From contig JACCTH010000006.1 of assembly GCA_013812505.1 (NCBI GenBank), positions 1 to 42,563 of the forward strand: DNA of 42,563 bases. Direction: 5' to 3'. Positions 8,536 to 17,352 of the stretch are shown piece after piece. Each line of letters begins with the position of its first letter. The first letter of the stretch is position 1. The position numbers and the translations under genes were made by a program. This DNA comes from Acidimicrobiia bacterium. GTDB taxonomy: Bacteria > Actinomycetota > Acidimicrobiia > Spongiisociales > ZC4RG35. The notes under the pieces are model-generated. The model was not told the origin of the DNA. It did no database searches and was given only the letters and a program-made list of their open reading frames with translations.

Positions 8536-9429
8536 TTAGGAGAGGAAGCTGAGCCAGCGCGCCGGGTTCTCGACCATGATCTGGTATCGAAGCGACTGAT
8601 CGATGCCGTGTCGCTCGAGGATCAATTGGTAGTCCTCGCCGAGGTAGGCGAGACCGGGCTTGCCGCCGAGCGTCTTCCAAAGTGTGCGGCGAGCGCCATC
8701 GGTTCCGAGCATCAACTGGCCCGAATAGCCCGCCGCCGCCATCTCGGCCAACAGGGGACCGGTGGGGTGGTCGGGATCGTCGTGATGGCGCAGCGCCTGG
8801 TCGTACTCGAGGTTGGCCCCGGACTCGAGCATCGCCCGGTGATATCCCCGGTCCGCGACCTTGTCGGTGTGGGAGAGGACGACCCGGGCGAGATCAATCC
8901 CCAGCTCGCGCATCGCCTCGATTTGCTCCATCCCCAGTAAGCCGTCCTCGCAGTGGCTGAGGATCGGAGCACCGGTGCGCGTTTGCGTCATCGCCACTGC
9001 CTCGAGAACCTCGCGGGTGCGGGAATCCAACCCTTCGGGCCCGACCGCAAACTTGATCACTCCGCAGCGGTCGGCCAGGTCGGCCTCGAATCGCACCGCG
9101 AGGTGGTCGGATGAATCGGTCAAGGCCCAGGGATGCCCCGGGTAGTACTTCTTCGTATGCAGACCGGTCGAGGAGATGATGTTGATGCCGGTTCGCCGGG
9201 AGACCTCGACTAAACGGTCAACTTGGCGTCCGCCCTCCGGCATGGCGTCGACCATCGTCCGAACGGTCGAACACCTTTCCAGCTCGGTAACGGCCTCGTC
9301 GACCGACGGCAGATGCATGGCCGGAAACTCCGAGGCGAGAACCGGCGAATCGAGGATCAGGTGCTCGTGGCAATAGGTGACACCGAGCTCTGACTGCTCG
9401 ATGTCGCCGAGGACGGTCCGCGCCTTCAT
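8536..9429 (-). CDS. phosphotriesterase-family metal hydrolase, probable sugar lactonase
   Basis: A 297-residue TIM-barrel hydrolase with the full binuclear metal site of the phosphotriesterase family: H21 and H23 (CHEHL), the bridging carbamylated lysine K126 (GVIKFAVG), H159 (ILSHCEDG), H187 (VVLSHTDKV) and D244 (LGTDGARR). Many bacterial members in sugar clusters are lactonases that open sugar 1,4- or 1,5-lactones. Its ATG overlaps the stop of the FAD oxidoreductase gene by 4 nt (ATGA), implying translational coupling; an oxidase or dehydrogenase making a lactone followed by a lactonase is a natural pair. The substrate is not identifiable from sequence. Confidence 0.87.
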   Translation of the reverse strand: MKARTVLGDIEQSELGVTYCHEHLILDSPVLASEFPAMHLPSVDEAVTELERCSTVRTMVDAMPEGGRQVDRLVEVSRRTGINIISSTGLHTKKYYPGHPWALTDSSDHLAVRFEADLADRCGVIKFAVGPEGLDSRTREVLEAVAMTQTRTGAPILSHCEDGLLGMEQIEAMRELGIDLARVVLSHTDKVADRGYHRAMLESGANLEYDQALRHHDDPDHPTGPLLAEMAAAGYSGQLMLGTDGARRTLWKTLGGKPGLAYLGEDYQLILERHGIDQSLRYQIMVENPARWLSFLS

Positions 9430-10718
9430 CCCAGCTCGAGGACGGCGCCGTTAGCTCGCAGCTGAGCGCGGACCGCGGCCGCGTCGACCGATCTCACCGC
9501 ACCCGACTGAGAAGCCATCGCCGCCAAGACTCCGGCAGCCTGTCCCATCGCCATGCATTGGGCCATTGAGCGGATCGACGCGTGGGCGTCGTGGGTCGCC
9601 GAGAAGCAACGGCCGGCGACGAGCGTGTTGGAAGAGTCAGCGACGACGAGGCTGCGAAGCGGGATCCCCACCGCCTGGCCCTCGGGCAGGTACTCCCAGG
9701 TCGTGTTGGTCCCAACGCCGTGGTCTTCGATCGGGGCACCACAAAGCCCGATCTGGTCGTCGAATTGACGCGCCGTGGTGACATCCTCCCGCGTCACTCG
9801 GTAGTCGCCGAACACGCGGCGAGTCTCCCGCACCCCGATTTGGGTGGAGAGGGCAACCAGGCTGGCTTCCTCGTATCCAGGGACCCGATCGATGAGAAAC
9901 CGTGCATACTCGAACGCCTGTCGCCGGCCGGCGATCTCGGCGGCGGTGAGCACCTCCGGGTCAGATGCGTTGACCACCCGGCCGTTCCGTTTCTGGACGT
10001 GCTCGACCCGGGTCATGATCGTGGCGGTCATGTCGCCGATCGGGGTGATGTGATCGCTTCCTTCCAAACGGGGCAGATCGAAGTCTGCGCGAGCGTCGGC
10101 CATCAATCCGTGTAGCTCGTCTTTGGTGATCGTCTGCCGCCGGGACACATCGACGTTGGTCATGCGAAAGGTGGTGGTGAGCGTTTGCGCCGGAGAAATC
10201 TCGCCGGCGAGCTCGTACCGAAATCCGGCGTGATGGCAGACGTCGGCGTCACCGGAGGCATCGATGACGATCGATCCTTCTACTGACAAGAGCCCGGCCT
10301 TGGTTGCCACCACGAGGTCGACGATCCTGCCGTCGACGACGGTCGCGTCCTGGACGAAGGCGTGGAGCAGGATTTTGGCTCCCGCCTCCTCGACGAGCTC
10401 TTCCCAGACCAGCTTGAGATGCTCGGCGAGATAGGTAATTCGAGTGCCGGCCCTATAGGTGTTGGGTCGTTCCACAACCGGTCCAAGGCCTCGTAGCCCT
10501 GCAACAACGTCATCGCCAATTCCGCCAACGACCTTCTTGGCGATCGAGACGGGGGTGTAGAAGCCGTAGAACGTGTCGAGCACCGCCGTCGAGACTCCGC
10601 CCAGGAACGGCAGTTTCTCGAGGAGCAGGACTGACGCACCTGCGCGAGCGGCCGCGATGGCGGCAGTCGATCCTGCCGAACCGGAGCCGACGACGATGAC
10701 GTCGAAGCGGCTAGCCAT
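9426..10718 (-). CDS. FAD-dependent oxidoreductase (FAD_oxidored, PF12831-like)
   Basis: A 430-residue flavoprotein. The N-terminus holds a Rossmann dinucleotide fold VIVVGSGSAGSTAAIAAARAG ending in an acidic LLLEK, followed by FLGGVSTAVLDTFYGFYTP, and a second FAD contact VIDASGDADVCHHAG. Near the C-terminus is LVAGRCFSATHDAHASIRS, typical of the PF12831 group. Such proteins occur in polyol, sugar and glycoside degradation clusters, but few have known substrates. No signal peptide is seen, so it acts in the cytoplasm. It lies between the sugar isomerase (2-nt gap) and the lactonase (4-nt overlap), deep in the long operon, and is a good candidate for a redox step on the imported sugar. Confidence 0.85.
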   Translation of the reverse strand: MASRFDVIVVGSGSAGSTAAIAAARAGASVLLLEKLPFLGGVSTAVLDTFYGFYTPVSIAKKVVGGIGDDVVAGLRGLGPVVERPNTYRAGTRITYLAEHLKLVWEELVEEAGAKILLHAFVQDATVVDGRIVDLVVATKAGLLSVEGSIVIDASGDADVCHHAGFRYELAGEISPAQTLTTTFRMTNVDVSRRQTITKDELHGLMADARADFDLPRLEGSDHITPIGDMTATIMTRVEHVQKRNGRVVNASDPEVLTAAEIAGRRQAFEYARFLIDRVPGYEEASLVALSTQIGVRETRRVFGDYRVTREDVTTARQFDDQIGLCGAPIEDHGVGTNTTWEYLPEGQAVGIPLRSLVVADSSNTLVAGRCFSATHDAHASIRSMAQCMAMGQAAGVLAAMASQSGAVRSVDAAAVRAQLRANGAVLELG

Positions 10719-10720
10719 GC

Positions 10721-11635
10721 CTACTTCACATAAGGTGAGAGGGTGTCACGAGCGAGGAGGAAACCCCGCTTGATCAGGTCGTCGGTGGCTTCCCACTGCC
10801 GGTCCTCGTGCTCGACGCAGATCACGTAGTCGTAGCCCGACCGATACAGGGCCGAGAAGAGCCGACCCCAAGGCACGTCGCCCAGCCCGGGGAGACGCGG
10901 CACCTGCCAGCCCATCCCGAGCGAAAGAATCCCGTTCTCGTAAAGAGCCTTGCGATCGACCATCAAGTCCTTGGCATGAAGGTGATAAAACCGATGTCCG
11001 AACTCGGCGACCGCCGCTTCGACGTCGATCATCTGCCAGACCAGATGGGACGGGTCGAAGTTGAGCCCCACCGTCTCGCCAAACTCTTCGAACATCGTCC
11101 GCCACATGCTTGGCGAATAGGCGAGGTTGTGACCCGAGGGCCATTCGTCGAATGAGAAGATCATCGGGCAGTTCTCGATTGCGATCTTCACTCCCGAGTC
11201 GGCGGCATGGGCGACGATTTCGGGCCACACCTTCCGAGCGTCCTCCCAGTTCTCGGATTGCTTCTTCAGTCCATCGGCGCCGATGAACGTGTTGACCACC
11301 GGCACCGACATCTTCTGGGCCGCGGTGATCAGTTCGAGAAGGTGCTCTTTCACCATCGCTCGATGCTCGGGATCAGGATGGAGCGGATTCGGGTAGTAGC
11401 CGAGCCCGGAGATGGTGGTGTTCTTGGAGGCCAACTCATCGACGATCTCCGACGCCCGCGTGCCCGATAGGTCAGTGACGTCGATGTGGCAAATGCCGGC
11501 GTAGCGGCGGGCGACGCCGGTGGAAGGGGGCCAGCAGCAAACCTCGAGCATCTCGAAGCCGTTGGCCGAAGACCAATCGGCGATATCCATCAGATCGGTT
11601 TCCGCAAACGGTGCGGTGAGCAATCCCAGCTTCAT
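10721..11635 (-). CDS. TIM-barrel sugar (phosphate) isomerase/epimerase
   Basis: A 304-residue protein of the xylose-isomerase-like TIM-barrel superfamily (AP endonuclease family 2, IolE/IolI/UlaE-like). Metal ligands are visible as a Glu in VKIAIENCP, an Asp in LNFDPSHL, a His in FYHLHAKD and a Glu in YVICVEHED. Members isomerise or epimerise sugars, inosose or keto-sugars; relatives next to Gfo/Idh/MocA enzymes include the 3-keto-glycoside-processing proteins of levoglucosan catabolism. Its ATG overlaps the stop of the upstream Gfo/Idh gene by 4 nt, implying coupled translation and consecutive pathway steps. The exact reaction is not decided by the sequence. Confidence 0.87.
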   Translation of the reverse strand: MKLGLLTAPFAETDLMDIADWSSANGFEMLEVCCWPPSTGVARRYAGICHIDVTDLSGTRASEIVDELASKNTTISGLGYYPNPLHPDPEHRAMVKEHLLELITAAQKMSVPVVNTFIGADGLKKQSENWEDARKVWPEIVAHAADSGVKIAIENCPMIFSFDEWPSGHNLAYSPSMWRTMFEEFGETVGLNFDPSHLVWQMIDVEAAVAEFGHRFYHLHAKDLMVDRKALYENGILSLGMGWQVPRLPGLGDVPWGRLFSALYRSGYDYVICVEHEDRQWEATDDLIKRGFLLARDTLSPYVK

Positions 11636-12789
11636 GTTTCACTCCTTTTGACGTTGGTCCAGGTCTGGGTTCGGTGGCTCTGAGCGATTGCCTCGGTCAC
11701 AAGTAGAACCTCGTGACCGTCGGCAAAGGTGGGGTAGGTGGCGTCGCCGGACGGGTCCTGAATATGGCGATACACCTCTCCGAAGAGGGCGCGGAACGTG
11801 TCGGGATAACCCTCGACGTGCCCGCCGGGATAGCCGATGATCCGGCGGGCGGTCTCATCGACGAGCGCCGGGTCGCGAGCCAACAGCTCGTTGGGACGGC
11901 CGCGGTGGCCTATCCAAAGCTGCTCGGGGTCGGCCGAGCTCCAAGCGAGCGCCGACTCACTGCCGTCGACTTCCAAGGTGATCGAGTTCCTGCGTCCGGC
12001 GGCCACCTGCGAGATCGCCACCAGGCCGCGGGCGCCACCCTCGAAGCGGAGCATGACCGAGGCAGCATCGTCGGAGGACATCGACTCCTCGATCAACTCC
12101 TCATTGGTGCTTACCACGGCGAAGGATTCCACAGGGCCCGGGGGATGACGCCGGGTAGGGACAAACGTGTGGAGCTCAGCCATCACCTCGATGATCCGGC
12201 GCCCGCTGATAAATCCGGCAAGGTCGAGCCAATGCGAGCCGATGTCGGCCACCGCTCGCAGCTCGCCAGCTTGCGATGGGACCAGCCGCCAGTTCCAGTC
12301 GGTCTCGAGCAGGAGCCAGTCTTGGAGATAAGCGCCGGTGAGGAAGCGGGGCTCGCCGATCGTGCCTTGGGCGATCATGGCCCGCATCTGATGACAGAGC
12401 GGGTAGAAGCGCAGGTTGAAGCAAACTGCGTTGATCAGCCCGGCCGCTTTCGCGGTCGAAACCAGATCTGCGGTTTGAGTCGAGTCGAGGGCGAGAGGCT
12501 TCTCGCAGACCACGTGCTTGCCCGCACCCAGGACCTGCTTGACCTGGTCGTAGTGAACATGATTGGGGCTGGCGACGTGGACGACATCGATCTCGGGATC
12601 GGCCAACAGCTCGTCGAGGTTGTCGTAGACCCGGGGGAGCGCGCTTGATTCGGCTTTCGCCCGCGCTCGTTCCGGGCTCGAACCGACGACCCCGCGCACA
12701 TCGACACCGAGGCGGCGCAAAGCTTCGACATGGGCCAACCCGATAAAGCCCACCCCGACCACCCCCGCGCGAATATCGGCAAAGGACAT
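11632..12789 (-). CDS. Gfo/Idh/MocA-family oxidoreductase
   Basis: A 385-residue NAD(P)-dependent enzyme starting MSFADIRAGVVGVGFIG (nucleotide-binding GVGFIG), with HVASPNHVHYDQV, the conserved EKP (VVCEKPLAL) and a second-domain active-site segment AVADIGSHWLDLAGF. The open frame extends to 13206, but the extra sequence lies over the permease gene and is arginine-rich antisense-type translation; ATG 12789 is the real start, 2 nt after the permease stop. Together with the TIM-barrel protein directly downstream it forms the dehydrogenase-isomerase pair common in inositol and 3-keto-glycoside metabolism. It is clearly distinct in sequence from the Gfo/Idh enzymes at 5780 and 39559. Confidence 0.9.
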   Translation of the reverse strand: MSFADIRAGVVGVGFIGLAHVEALRRLGVDVRGVVGSSPERARAKAESSALPRVYDNLDELLADPEIDVVHVASPNHVHYDQVKQVLGAGKHVVCEKPLALDSTQTADLVSTAKAAGLINAVCFNLRFYPLCHQMRAMIAQGTIGEPRFLTGAYLQDWLLLETDWNWRLVPSQAGELRAVADIGSHWLDLAGFISGRRIIEVMAELHTFVPTRRHPPGPVESFAVVSTNEELIEESMSSDDAASVMLRFEGGARGLVAISQVAAGRRNSITLEVDGSESALAWSSADPEQLWIGHRGRPNELLARDPALVDETARRIIGYPGGHVEGYPDTFRALFGEVYRHIQDPSGDATYPTFADGHEVLLVTEAIAQSHRTQTWTNVKRSET

Positions 12790-12791
12790 CC

Positions 12792-13775
12792 CTAGCGCTC
12801 CGTCGTCACCTTGGCGTAGAGCCAGGCGAGCAGCAGGACGATCAAGCCATACACGACTTGTTGGATCGCCTGGCCGACGTTGAGGAATGTGAGCATTGAG
12901 TTGAGCACCGAAAGGATCAAGGCGCCGAGGATGGTGCCCGAATAGCTGCCGACGCCGCCGAAAATCGAGGTTCCGCCGATCACTGCCGCCGCCACCGAAG
13001 GCAACAAGAACGTGCTGGCGAGCTGGAGATCGACCGCGCCGGTGCGGCCGGCGATGAGGATGCCTGCCAGTGCCGCGAGAAGGCCGGCCAACGTGTAGAG
13101 CACCAGGTGTACCTGCCAGACCCGCACTCCGGACAGGCGGGCCGCGATGGGGTTGTCGCCGATCGCATAGGTGATCCGCCCGAGCCCGGTGCGTTTCAGG
13201 AGCCACATCACCACCAAGGCCACACCGACCCAGATCAACGCGTTATAGGGCACGCGGTTGCCAAAGAAAGAACCGCCACCCAGAGTCTTGATCAACGGGG
13301 CGACGGTGGTTGAACCGGTGAAGATGGTTTGCGCCCAGGAGGTGAAGAGCCCGAGCAGGATGGCCGCCATCGCCAGGGTCATAATCAAGGGATTGACCTG
13401 GAAGATGCCGACTCCGATCCCATTCGTGGCGCCGGCGATCAGCCCCACCAAGAGCCCGGAAGCGATGGCGATCAAAGCTCCGGAGGGCGAGCGATTGCCC
13501 GCCACATAAGCAGCGCCGGTGGCCACCATTGCCACCGACAGGTCGATTCCCCCGGTCAGCATCAGCAGCGTTTGGGCGGCGGCCATGATCCCAAGCGGAG
13601 CGGCGAGAAGAACCGTGTTTCGCAGCCCGCTGAAACTGAGATACGAAGGCCGGATTGCTCCGGTGATCGCTATCAAGACCACCAGTACCCCTCCCAGGAT
13701 CCACAACGGATGATCGGCGAGCAACCGCATCGAGGCGGCCTGCCGGCGGACCCCGGGCAGGTCGGCGACCGTCAC
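12792..13775 (-). CDS. CUT2-type sugar ABC transporter permease (second of two)
   Basis: A 327-residue RbsC/XylH-class permease (BPD_transp_2). It has about eight to ten hydrophobic helices, the conserved LLMLTGGIDLSVAM segment in the first third, and the VIGGTSIFGGVGSYSGTILGAL loop near the C-terminus. It forms the inner-membrane channel with the neighbouring permease. Two different CUT2 permeases in one operon occur in rhamnose (RhaP/RhaQ), AI-2 (LsrC/LsrD) and some polyol importers, whereas ribose systems use a homodimer. Its start overlaps the stop of the other permease by 4 nt. Confidence 0.92.
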   Translation of the reverse strand: MTVADLPGVRRQAASMRLLADHPLWILGGVLVVLIAITGAIRPSYLSFSGLRNTVLLAAPLGIMAAAQTLLMLTGGIDLSVAMVATGAAYVAGNRSPSGALIAIASGLLVGLIAGATNGIGVGIFQVNPLIMTLAMAAILLGLFTSWAQTIFTGSTTVAPLIKTLGGGSFFGNRVPYNALIWVGVALVVMWLLKRTGLGRITYAIGDNPIAARLSGVRVWQVHLVLYTLAGLLAALAGILIAGRTGAVDLQLASTFLLPSVAAAVIGGTSIFGGVGSYSGTILGALILSVLNSMLTFLNVGQAIQQVVYGLIVLLLAWLYAKVTTER

Positions 13776-14761
13776 TTGGCGCGCCTTCGCCGGAGCGCGA
13801 GCAACCCCGCGATCATCATGACGACAACGATCAAGCTCCCCTGAACGACCTGGGCGGTATTGGGGTCGATCCCCATTGCGCTCAGGATCGGGCTGAGAAA
13901 GAAAACGATGATGGCGGCGGCCACCGCTCCCACCACCGACCCGATCCCACCGGTGAGCGCGACTCCTCCCAACACGATGGCAGCGACGCTGTTGAGGGTG
14001 GCGTTGGCGCCGATGCTGAATCGAGGATCACCCGACCCGGTGATGGCGACAGTAGCGAGACCGGCCAGACCAGCCATTGCCCCGCCGAACGCGTAGCCGA
14101 TCACCTTGGCCCGGCGAATATCGACGCCGGACAAATAGGCGGCGTTGAGATCGCTGCCGGTGGCATAGAGCGAGAGTCCCGTACGCGACCTGCGCATAAA
14201 GAAGGCGGCGATCACCACCGGCACCAGCAGCATGCCGAGCGAGAACCCGAAGCTCGTCCCTGTGCCGTCATCGCTTCCAGTGAAGAGGATCCGAAACCCA
14301 GCCGAGGTGCCACCGCCCGGACCGGGCAGGATCATCAAGGCGAGCCCTGAGTAGATGAAGCTCGTGGCGAGGGTGACGACGATGTCGGGCACCCGCGAGA
14401 CATTGATGATCCAACCGACGAAACCATTGAGCGCCGCGGCGCCGAGGATGATGCCGAACCCGATCAGGATCGTCACCAAGAACGGCTGGTCCTGCATCAA
14501 CGTGGCGGAGGCGGAATTGGCGAGAACCAGCATCGCCCCGGCTCCGAGATCGATCCCGCCGGTGATGACGATCACGGCCTGGCCGATCGCCAGATAAACC
14601 AGCGGCAGGCTGTTCTTGATGATCGAGGCGATTTGAAAGCTGCCAAAGCGGGGGATGAGGAGCACGTACCAGCCGATCAGGACCGCGAGCAGCAGCCAAA
14701 CTCCGATCGACCAGCCATGACGTCTCAAATTCAGGGCCCGTCTACGCACAACCGCGGTCAT
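13772..14761 (-). CDS. CUT2-type sugar ABC transporter permease (first of two)
   Basis: A 329-residue RbsC-class permease with multiple membrane helices, a short basic N-terminus (RRRALNLRRHG) before the first helix, the conserved VIVITGGIDLGAGAML segment and the C-terminal loop IVLGGVALTGGIGSVVG. It is paired with the adjacent divergent-sequence permease to make a heterodimeric channel. The ATG overlaps the ATPase stop codon by 4 nt and its own stop overlaps the next permease start by 4 nt, so all three importer core genes are translationally coupled. Confidence 0.92.
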   Translation of the reverse strand: MTAVVRRRALNLRRHGWSIGVWLLLAVLIGWYVLLIPRFGSFQIASIIKNSLPLVYLAIGQAVIVITGGIDLGAGAMLVLANSASATLMQDQPFLVTILIGFGIILGAAALNGFVGWIINVSRVPDIVVTLATSFIYSGLALMILPGPGGGTSAGFRILFTGSDDGTGTSFGFSLGMLLVPVVIAAFFMRRSRTGLSLYATGSDLNAAYLSGVDIRRAKVIGYAFGGAMAGLAGLATVAITGSGDPRFSIGANATLNSVAAIVLGGVALTGGIGSVVGAVAAAIIVFFLSPILSAMGIDPNTAQVVQGSLIVVVMMIAGLLALRRRRAK

Positions 14762-16224
14762 GCCGACTCCTCGAGCCCGTGAGCGGCGGAGAGCAGCACC
14801 TCTTCAGTCGCGTTCGCGGCATCCTGCTCGTGGACGATCCGGCCGTTGTAGATCACGAGGACGCGGTCGCAAAGCAAGGGAATCTCGGGCAGTTCGCTGG
14901 TGTAGACCAACACCGAGGCGCCGGTGTCGGCGACCTCTTTCAGAAGGTCGTAGATCTGGCGCTTGGTATGGATATCGATTCCCCGGGTGGGGTCGAAACA
15001 GAGCAAAGTGCGGAAGCCGTTGGCGAGCCAGCGACCTATCACCACTTTTTGCTGGTTGCCACCGGAGAGGCGCCGGACCTGGCGGTGAGCCCTGGTGTCG
15101 ATCGATAAACGTTCGATCGCTTTGTTCGTGCGGGTGTCCTCATCGCCGACCAGGCCGAGCCAGCGTTGCACCCGGTTGTAGAGCGGGATTGCAAGGTTCT
15201 CCCGTACTGATCGCTTGGGGAGGAGCGCCAGGACCCGATCCGACGGAACGAGGACTACGCCGCGCCGAATCGCGTCGTAGGGGGAACGAGCCCGGAGCGG
15301 CGAGCCGTTGACGATCACCTCTCCCCGATCGGGTCGTCGGTCGCCGCTCAGCAGCTCGAAGAGGCGGTCCTGTCCCTGGCCTTCGAGGGCGGCGATGCCG
15401 AGGATCTCGCCCGCGCGCAGCTCAAACGAGATGCCATTGACCTTGCCGCCGGAGTAGAGGTCGGCGGTGGCGAGGTTGATGGGCGCCTCCTGCGAGATGA
15501 CCCGCGAGGTGGCCGCTTCCAGCTCTGCCGCGACCTCGCCCAGCATCGGCGTCACCAACCCGCGCTCGCCGCTCTGGCGGGGTTCGACTTGGGCGACGGT
15601 GCGCCCGTCGCGCAGGATCGTGGCCTGGTCGCACAGGGAAAGCACCTCGGCCAGCCGATGAGTGATGAAGAGAACCGACCGGCCCTTCTCCTTCCATTCC
15701 TGCATGATCCCGAAAACGTGCTCGGCCTGATCCGACGGCAGGGCGGCAGTGATCTCGTCCAACAAAAGCAGTTGCGGATCGTGGGCAAGAGCGCGGGCCA
15801 AGTCGAGCAGACGCAGAACTTCTAACGGCAAATCCCGAATCTGAGCGTCGAAATCAAGACGGCCGAGACCCATCGCGGTAAGGCGGCTGCGGACCGCGTC
15901 CTCGTCGATCGCGGTCAAGGTCAGATTCTGGGCGATGGTCAGGTCCGGGACAAGGGCCGGGTCCTGGTAAACCGTCGCCAAACCTGCCTTGAGGGCTTCG
16001 GGTGGACGGCGCATTGTGACGCTCCGGCCATTGACCGAGATGGTGCCCGAGTCGGGAGCTATGACGCCCGAGAGAATCTTGACCAGGGTGCTTTTGCCGG
16101 CGCCGTTGGCTCCGAGCAACGCATGAATCTCGCCGGGCTGCACTGTCAAGTCGACCGATCGCAGCGCCACCACCGAGCCGTAGCTCTTGGCGACGGCTTT
16201 GGTTTCGAGGAGCGCGTCGGTCAT
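14758..16224 (-). CDS. CUT2-type sugar ABC transporter ATP-binding protein (two NBDs)
   Basis: A 488-residue RbsA/MglA-type protein with two fused nucleotide-binding domains. NBD1 has an intact Walker A (GANGAGKST, about 38-46), Q-loop and Walker B (LLLLDE) but a degraded signature region (DLPLEVLRLLDLARAL instead of LSxGxxQ). NBD2 has a degraded Walker A (LEGQGQDRL) but an intact signature LSGGNQQK and Walker B-like LLCFDPTRGID. The halves are therefore complementary and form one good composite ATP site, which fits CUT2 ATPases. It powers uptake through the two coupled permeases. A hairpin with a U-rich tail lies just upstream, between this gene and the binding-protein gene. Confidence 0.93.
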   Translation of the reverse strand: MTDALLETKAVAKSYGSVVALRSVDLTVQPGEIHALLGANGAGKSTLVKILSGVIAPDSGTISVNGRSVTMRRPPEALKAGLATVYQDPALVPDLTIAQNLTLTAIDEDAVRSRLTAMGLGRLDFDAQIRDLPLEVLRLLDLARALAHDPQLLLLDEITAALPSDQAEHVFGIMQEWKEKGRSVLFITHRLAEVLSLCDQATILRDGRTVAQVEPRQSGERGLVTPMLGEVAAELEAATSRVISQEAPINLATADLYSGGKVNGISFELRAGEILGIAALEGQGQDRLFELLSGDRRPDRGEVIVNGSPLRARSPYDAIRRGVVLVPSDRVLALLPKRSVRENLAIPLYNRVQRWLGLVGDEDTRTNKAIERLSIDTRAHRQVRRLSGGNQQKVVIGRWLANGFRTLLCFDPTRGIDIHTKRQIYDLLKEVADTGASVLVYTSELPEIPLLCDRVLVIYNGRIVHEQDAANATEEVLLSAAHGLEESA

Positions 16225-16236
16225 CGGGTCAGTAGC

Positions 16237-16266
16237 AAAAGAGAGGCCGGAGGTTTCCCTCCGACC
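16237..16266 (-). terminator. GAAA-loop hairpin with U-rich tail between binding-protein and ATPase genes
   Basis: On the minus strand GGTCGGAGG pairs with CCTCCGGCC (one G-U wobble) around a GAAA tetraloop at 16245-16266, followed by TCTCTTTT at 16237-16244. This looks like a weak intrinsic terminator placed 14 nt after the binding-protein stop and 12 nt before the ATPase start. The expected effect is partial termination and mRNA stabilisation, giving more binding protein than membrane components. Confidence 0.6.
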
Positions 16267-16280
16267 CCTCCCTCTCTAGT

Positions 16281-17330
16281 TCATTCGCCCGGGCCCTGGC
16301 ACGTCGCAACATCGGCTGCTTCGTAGCTGGTGTAGGGGTCGATATTGACGTAGGTGCTCCAGCCGACCTGCTGGTCGGCGTCGTAGAGCCCTTCGAGATC
16401 GCCCTGCTCGGAGCTGTCGAACACCTGTGGCGTGAGGATTACCTCTTGATCAGGGTTCTCGCCCTGCAACGCCGAGATCGCCACTGACGCGCCGACTCCA
16501 CCGATGGCCGGTGGATTGGTCACTGCGGCGCCGACTAAACCATCGCCTTCGAGCTCGATGAGCTGAGCGATGAACCCGTTGTTGTCGGCTCCAACGATCG
16601 GCACATAGGGGACGTCGGCGGCTGCGAACTGGTCAACGACCGTGTAGTCGATTCCCGAGGTCCAGATCCCGTCGATCTGCTGAGTCGTGATGAGCTCGAG
16701 GGCTTGCGAGGCGCCGGTGGAGGGGTCCCAGCCGGTGAACACTTCCGATACGACGTTGATGTCCGGGAAGTCCGCGAGGGCTTCCTGGAAACCGGTGTCG
16801 CGGTCGGTGTCAGCCGGCACGCCGTCGATGCCGCGCATGTATGCGACATTGCCCGTTCCACCCATCTGCTCGAACAGCCACTCGGCACCGAGGCGACCAT
16901 AAGCAACCTGGTCGTTGGTGACGACGTAGGCGCCCTCGGCAGTGACCGCCTGGTCAACCGCCACCACGACGATGCCTTGATCGATGGCTTCTTCGATGAC
17001 CGAGTTGAGAGCTTCGCGGTCAGTCGGGTTGAGGATGATTGCATCCACTCCCTGACTGATCAGGCTCTCGAGGTCGGCTATCTGCTCGGTAGGTCCACCG
17101 TTGCGGTTGACCACAACCACCTCATCGATGACGCCGCTCGCACTCGCTTCGGCCTTGATGGCGCAGATCATCTGCTCACGCCAGCCGTTGCCGACCAGGG
17201 TGTTGGAGACGCCGATCGTCCAGGGACCCTCGTCACCTCCTCCATCGCCGCTGGCGCCGTCACCGCAGGCGACGGCCACCATCAGCAGGATCGCCACGAG
17301 CGCGGTCCCGCGGAGTTTGGTGTCTCTCAT
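16281..17330 (-). CDS. CUT2-type sugar-binding lipoprotein
   Basis: A 349-residue periplasmic-binding protein of the RbsB/LsrB-like Peripla_BP_4 class. It begins with a lipoprotein signal peptide ([19 protein letters not shown] then VACGDG, the lipobox Cys) and a Gly/Asp-rich linker. The mature part starts [18 protein letters not shown] and contains [19 protein letters not shown] and [20 protein letters not shown], the usual hinge and pocket segments. It captures the pathway sugar outside the membrane and delivers it to the two-permease channel. A good ribosome binding site (AAAGGAG) precedes the ATG. It starts 22 nt after the SIS gene and is the second gene of the operon. Confidence 0.92.
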   Translation of the reverse strand: MRDTKLRGTALVAILLMVAVACGDGASGDGGGDEGPWTIGVSNTLVGNGWREQMICAIKAEASASGVIDEVVVVNRNGGPTEQIADLESLISQGVDAIILNPTDREALNSVIEEAIDQGIVVVAVDQAVTAEGAYVVTNDQVAYGRLGAEWLFEQMGGTGNVAYMRGIDGVPADTDRDTGFQEALADFPDINVVSEVFTGWDPSTGASQALELITTQQIDGIWTSGIDYTVVDQFAAADVPYVPIVGADNNGFIAQLIELEGDGLVGAAVTNPPAIGGVGASVAISALQGENPDQEVILTPQVFDSSEQGDLEGLYDADQQVGWSTYVNIDPYTSYEAADVATCQGPGE

Positions 17331-17352
17331 TCTTTCTCCTTTGGTTAGTTTT

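Noticed and set aside
12790-13206. N-terminal extension of the second Gfo/Idh gene
   Set aside because: The extra residues are Arg/His/Pro-rich and lie over the well-supported permease frame; ATG 12789 sits exactly at the domain start.
5780-13206. myo-Inositol catabolism
   Set aside because: Gfo/Idh and TIM-barrel proteins fit IolG and IolE/IolI, but IolB, IolC and IolD homologues are missing.
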